From Pedosphaera sp. (GTDB lineage: Bacteria; Verrucomicrobiota; Verrucomicrobiae; Limisphaerales; Pedosphaeraceae): a stretch of 7,295 nucleotides of DNA. Position 1 is the stretch's first letter; every line of letters begins with the position of its first letter. The notes beneath the pieces were generated by a model. That model had not been told where the DNA came from, did no database searches, and worked only from the letters and a program-made list of their open reading frames with translations. Below are positions 5,648 through 7,295 of this stretch, piece after piece. Where the stretch lies: the NCBI GenBank assembly GCA_028293265.1, contig JAQGPB010000068.1, positions 1 through 7,295 on the forward strand, in the 5' to 3' direction. The position numbers and the translations under genes are program-made.

Positions 5648-6790
5648 TTACTCCACACCCGCATCCCTTCCCTGCACCAACACCTGAAACAATTGCCCCA
5701 AATGTTCCGGATGCGTCAGCGTCTGAAATTGCCGCACGCGCGACGGAGTCCACTCCTTCACCGTCGGCTTGTCGCAACAATTTTTTTCAATGATGCCGGT
5801 CAAAAATTGCCGCTGACTCAGCAAACCCTCCGTCTTCAACCCCTCCGCCTCCCCCGCCGCCTGAATCGCGCTGAAATTCACCTGCGCCGTGAGATCCTGC
5901 TCACCGGGCCTGGCCAGCAAATCGCCGCTTTGATGATGCCGGTGATAAGCGCGCAACGTCCCTTCCTTCCGTCCCGGCGTGAAAAATTGTTCCGCCCTCA
6001 ACCCATAATCAATTGTCATCAATTTCCCCGCCTTCAATGCCTGCGCCGCCCGCCGCCACCAATCCGCCGCCGCCGGGCAAACCTCCGTCGTGAACCCATC
6101 CGGCAGCACCGCCAGCAATTCTTGAATTGCGGATTGCGGATTGCGGAGTGCGGAGTGGGGGAATTCGAGATCGGCCATCTTTGGCATCCTTATCCACGCA
6201 AAATCATTTCCATTACAAGTCACACCCCATTCAAACCAAGCCTTCTTCACCGCATCCCAGCCCAAACGATGCGCAGGCATCGCATCTAAAAGTTCATTCG
6301 AAAAAATCAGGCCGTTCACTCCCGACACCGGTACTTGCTCCCACGATTCAAACCACCTCACCTTCCCCGCGAACTCCCTGAGCATCTCCTCCTGCATCTT
6401 CCTCCGACTCACCGAAGGCTCAATCATCCAATACTCCATCACTCCAAACAAATCCCTCCTTTCCGCCCGCAACCACCTCAGCACATCCCCCGCCAACCGC
6501 CCGTCATGCGCCCCCGCCTCCACAATCTGCAAACCGCCACGCGCCCCATAATCCGCAATCCGCAATCCGCAATCCGCAATCCAATCGGCAATCCAGTTCC
6601 CCAGCAATTCCCCAAAAAGTTCCCCCACGCTCACGCTCGTGTAAAAATCCCCTTTCCGTCCCGGCGATACATCCGGCTGCTCGTAGTATCCAAAATTGGG
6701 ACAGTACAGCGCCAGTTCCATGAACCGTGCGAAAGAAATCGCACCCTCGCGGACCGTCTCTGCCATTATAATATCGCGTAAATCACTCAT
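5648..6790 (-). CDS. SAM-dependent methyltransferase, MidA/NDUFAF7 family (COG1565)
   Basis: The family is class I methyltransferases related to mitochondrial NDUFAF7 (MidA), which methylates an arginine in a complex I subunit; the substrate of bacterial members is mostly unknown. The 380-residue product shows the family signatures: an N-terminal ISFARFMELALYCPNFGYY (19-37), GDFYTSVSVGELFGELLG (47-64), the SAM-binding motif VEAGAHDGRLAGDVL (90-104), FSNELLDAMPAHRL (163-176), IDYG (260-263), GTLRAYHRHH (277-286) and DLTAQVNF (299-306). Two segments look inserted. ADWIADCGLRIADYG (68-82), just before the SAM motif, and FPHSALRNPQSAIQE (210-224) are encoded by 7-nt tandem arrays lying in opposite orientations. 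The frame survives both, so the protein is probably still made. The start is 56 nt from the divergent PilT-like gene. No strong Shine-Dalgarno. Confidence 0.9.
   Translation of the reverse strand: MSDLRDIIMAETVREGAISFARFMELALYCPNFGYYEQPDVSPGRKGDFYTSVSVGELFGELLGNWIADWIADCGLRIADYGARGGLQIVEAGAHDGRLAGDVLRWLRAERRDLFGVMEYWMIEPSVSRRKMQEEMLREFAGKVRWFESWEQVPVSGVNGLIFSNELLDAMPAHRLGWDAVKKAWFEWGVTCNGNDFAWIRMPKMADLEFPHSALRNPQSAIQELLAVLPDGFTTEVCPAAADWWRRAAQALKAGKLMTIDYGLRAEQFFTPGRKEGTLRAYHRHHQSGDLLARPGEQDLTAQVNFSAIQAAGEAEGLKTEGLLSQRQFLTGIIEKNCCDKPTVKEWTPSRVRQFQTLTHPEHLGQLFQVLVQGRDAGVE
6126..6160. repeat. 7-nt tandem array ATTGCGG inside the methyltransferase gene
   Basis: Read on the plus strand: three perfect units ATTGCGG (6126-6146), then AGTGCGG and AGTGGGG. 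The array is wholly coding on the minus strand, giving roughly HSALRNPQSAIQ. A short GAATTC flank lies at its right end. Confidence 0.9.
6550..6594. repeat. 7-nt tandem array AATCCGC (inverse of the 6126 array) in the same gene
   Basis: Read on the plus strand: four perfect units AATCCGC (6550-6577), then degenerate AATCCAATCGGCAATCC. This is the reverse complement of the ATTGCGG unit, so the two arrays face each other about 390 nt apart. On the coding (minus) strand it gives WIADWIADCGLRIADYG. Confidence 0.92.
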
Positions 6791-6846
6791 GCCAGGCCGC
6801 TCGTCCCCGCTTTGGGCACGATTACTGCTAAACTATCACCGGATTT
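6791..6846. promoter_or_regulatory. 56-bp divergent spacer between the methyltransferase and the second PilT gene
   Basis: Both genes start from this gap in opposite directions, so it must hold two promoters unless they reach into the coding regions. I see only weak -10-like AT-rich sequence (TAAACT at 6829-6834) and no good -35 on either strand. The calls cannot be refined further from the sequence. Confidence 0.35.
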
Positions 6847-7295
6847 ATGGCCAAAATAGACGCTTTCTTCAATTTAATGTTCGAGCAAAAAGCCTCGGAC
6901 CTCCATCTTTCCTCCGGCAACCCCCCCATGCTCCGCATCAACGGCGAGTTGCACCGCGTAGATTTCCCCCCGCTCGAGAGCGACAACCTCAAGCTGATGC
7001 TCTACGAGATCGCCCCCGAATTTAAGATCAAGCTCTTTGAAGAAACCGGCGACGTGGATTTCGGCTACGAAATACCGAACATCTCCCGCTTCCGCGCCAA
7101 CTTCTTCAACCAGAAAAACGGCATCTCCGCCGTCTTCCGCCAGATCCCCAGCCGCGTGCTGTCGTTCGAGGATTTCGAAAAATTTGACGCCCCGCTTCCC
7201 GCCGTCCTCAAGAAACTTTCCATGCTCCACAAGGGCCTCGTCGTCGTCACCGGCCCCACCGGTTCCGGCAAATCCACCACCCTTGCCGCCATGGT
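6847..7295 (+). CDS. Second PilT-type ATPase, N-terminal part (runs off right edge)
   Basis: The frame opens at ATG 6847 and stays open to the window end, giving 149 residues plus a partial codon. It carries the PilT N-terminal domain (MAKIDAFFNLMFEQKASDLH, LSSGNPPMLRINGELHRV), the RFRANFFNQK...AVFRQIPS linker (81-102) and Walker [10 protein letters not shown] (136-144). The Asp box, Walker B and His box lie outside the window. It differs clearly from the pilT at 49-1162 in the N-terminal domain, so it is a paralogue (PilT2 or PilU-like) rather than a copy. Such paralogues usually tune retraction force or act with PilT. It is intact across the position where the other copy is frameshifted, which helps define that lesion. 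The neighbour is the divergent methyltransferase, functionally unrelated. Confidence 0.92.
   Translation, partial: MAKIDAFFNLMFEQKASDLHLSSGNPPMLRINGELHRVDFPPLESDNLKLMLYEIAPEFKIKLFEETGDVDFGYEIPNISRFRANFFNQKNGISAVFRQIPSRVLSFEDFEKFDAPLPAVLKKLSMLHKGLVVVTGPTGSGKSTTLAAM

Noticed and set aside
5567..6289. 240-codon plus-strand frame across the 3' half of the methyltransferase gene
   Set aside because: Mostly antisense to a clear methyltransferase. Only its first about 27 codons lie outside that gene, and these are mentioned with the small ORF at 5394-5618.
6126..6594. CRISPR array
   Set aside because: Units are 7 nt with no spacers, lie inside a coding sequence, and there are no cas genes.

Overview
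The window looks like a chromosomal core region of a GC-rich bacterium, most likely a Verrucomicrobiota member of the Pedosphaera/Limisphaerales type. This placement is an inference from the gene products, the two PilT-type ATPases, and the GC-rich short-period repeats (7 and 10 nt) scattered between and inside genes. No marker in the window proves it. I see no phage, transposase, CRISPR array or toxin-antitoxin pair.

Layout, left to right. Positions 1-38 (minus) hold the first codons of a gene downstream of pilT. 49-1162 (minus) is pilT, the type IV pilus retraction ATPase, broken by a frameshift near 886-895. After an apparently gene-free stretch comes tRNA-Lys(CTT) at 1509-1584 (minus) with CCA encoded. 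1724-2061 (minus) is a compact unit: sigma70-like promoter, a 62-codon unknown gene, and a hairpin terminator. 2062-2657 has no convincing gene, but holds a minus-strand terminator-like hairpin and a cluster of 10- and 7-nt repeats. grpE and dnaJ (2658-4359, plus) form a two-gene chaperone operon 4 nt apart. A structured, repeat-like spacer precedes rsmE (4628-5383, plus), which is followed by a small AT-richer ORF. A MidA/NDUFAF7-family methyltransferase (5648-6790, minus) carries two 7-nt repeat arrays in opposite orientation inside its coding frame. A second PilT-type ATPase starts at 6847 (plus) and runs off the right edge.

Functional themes: GrpE and DnaJ are DnaK co-chaperones (no dnaK here). 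RsmE and tRNA-Lys belong to translation. The two PilT paralogues belong to type IV pilus dynamics (twitching, adhesion, DNA uptake) and sit at opposite ends of the window, facing away from each other. The most unusual features are the in-frame heptanucleotide arrays in the methyltransferase gene, the self-contained small-protein unit at 1724-2061, and the pilT frameshift.
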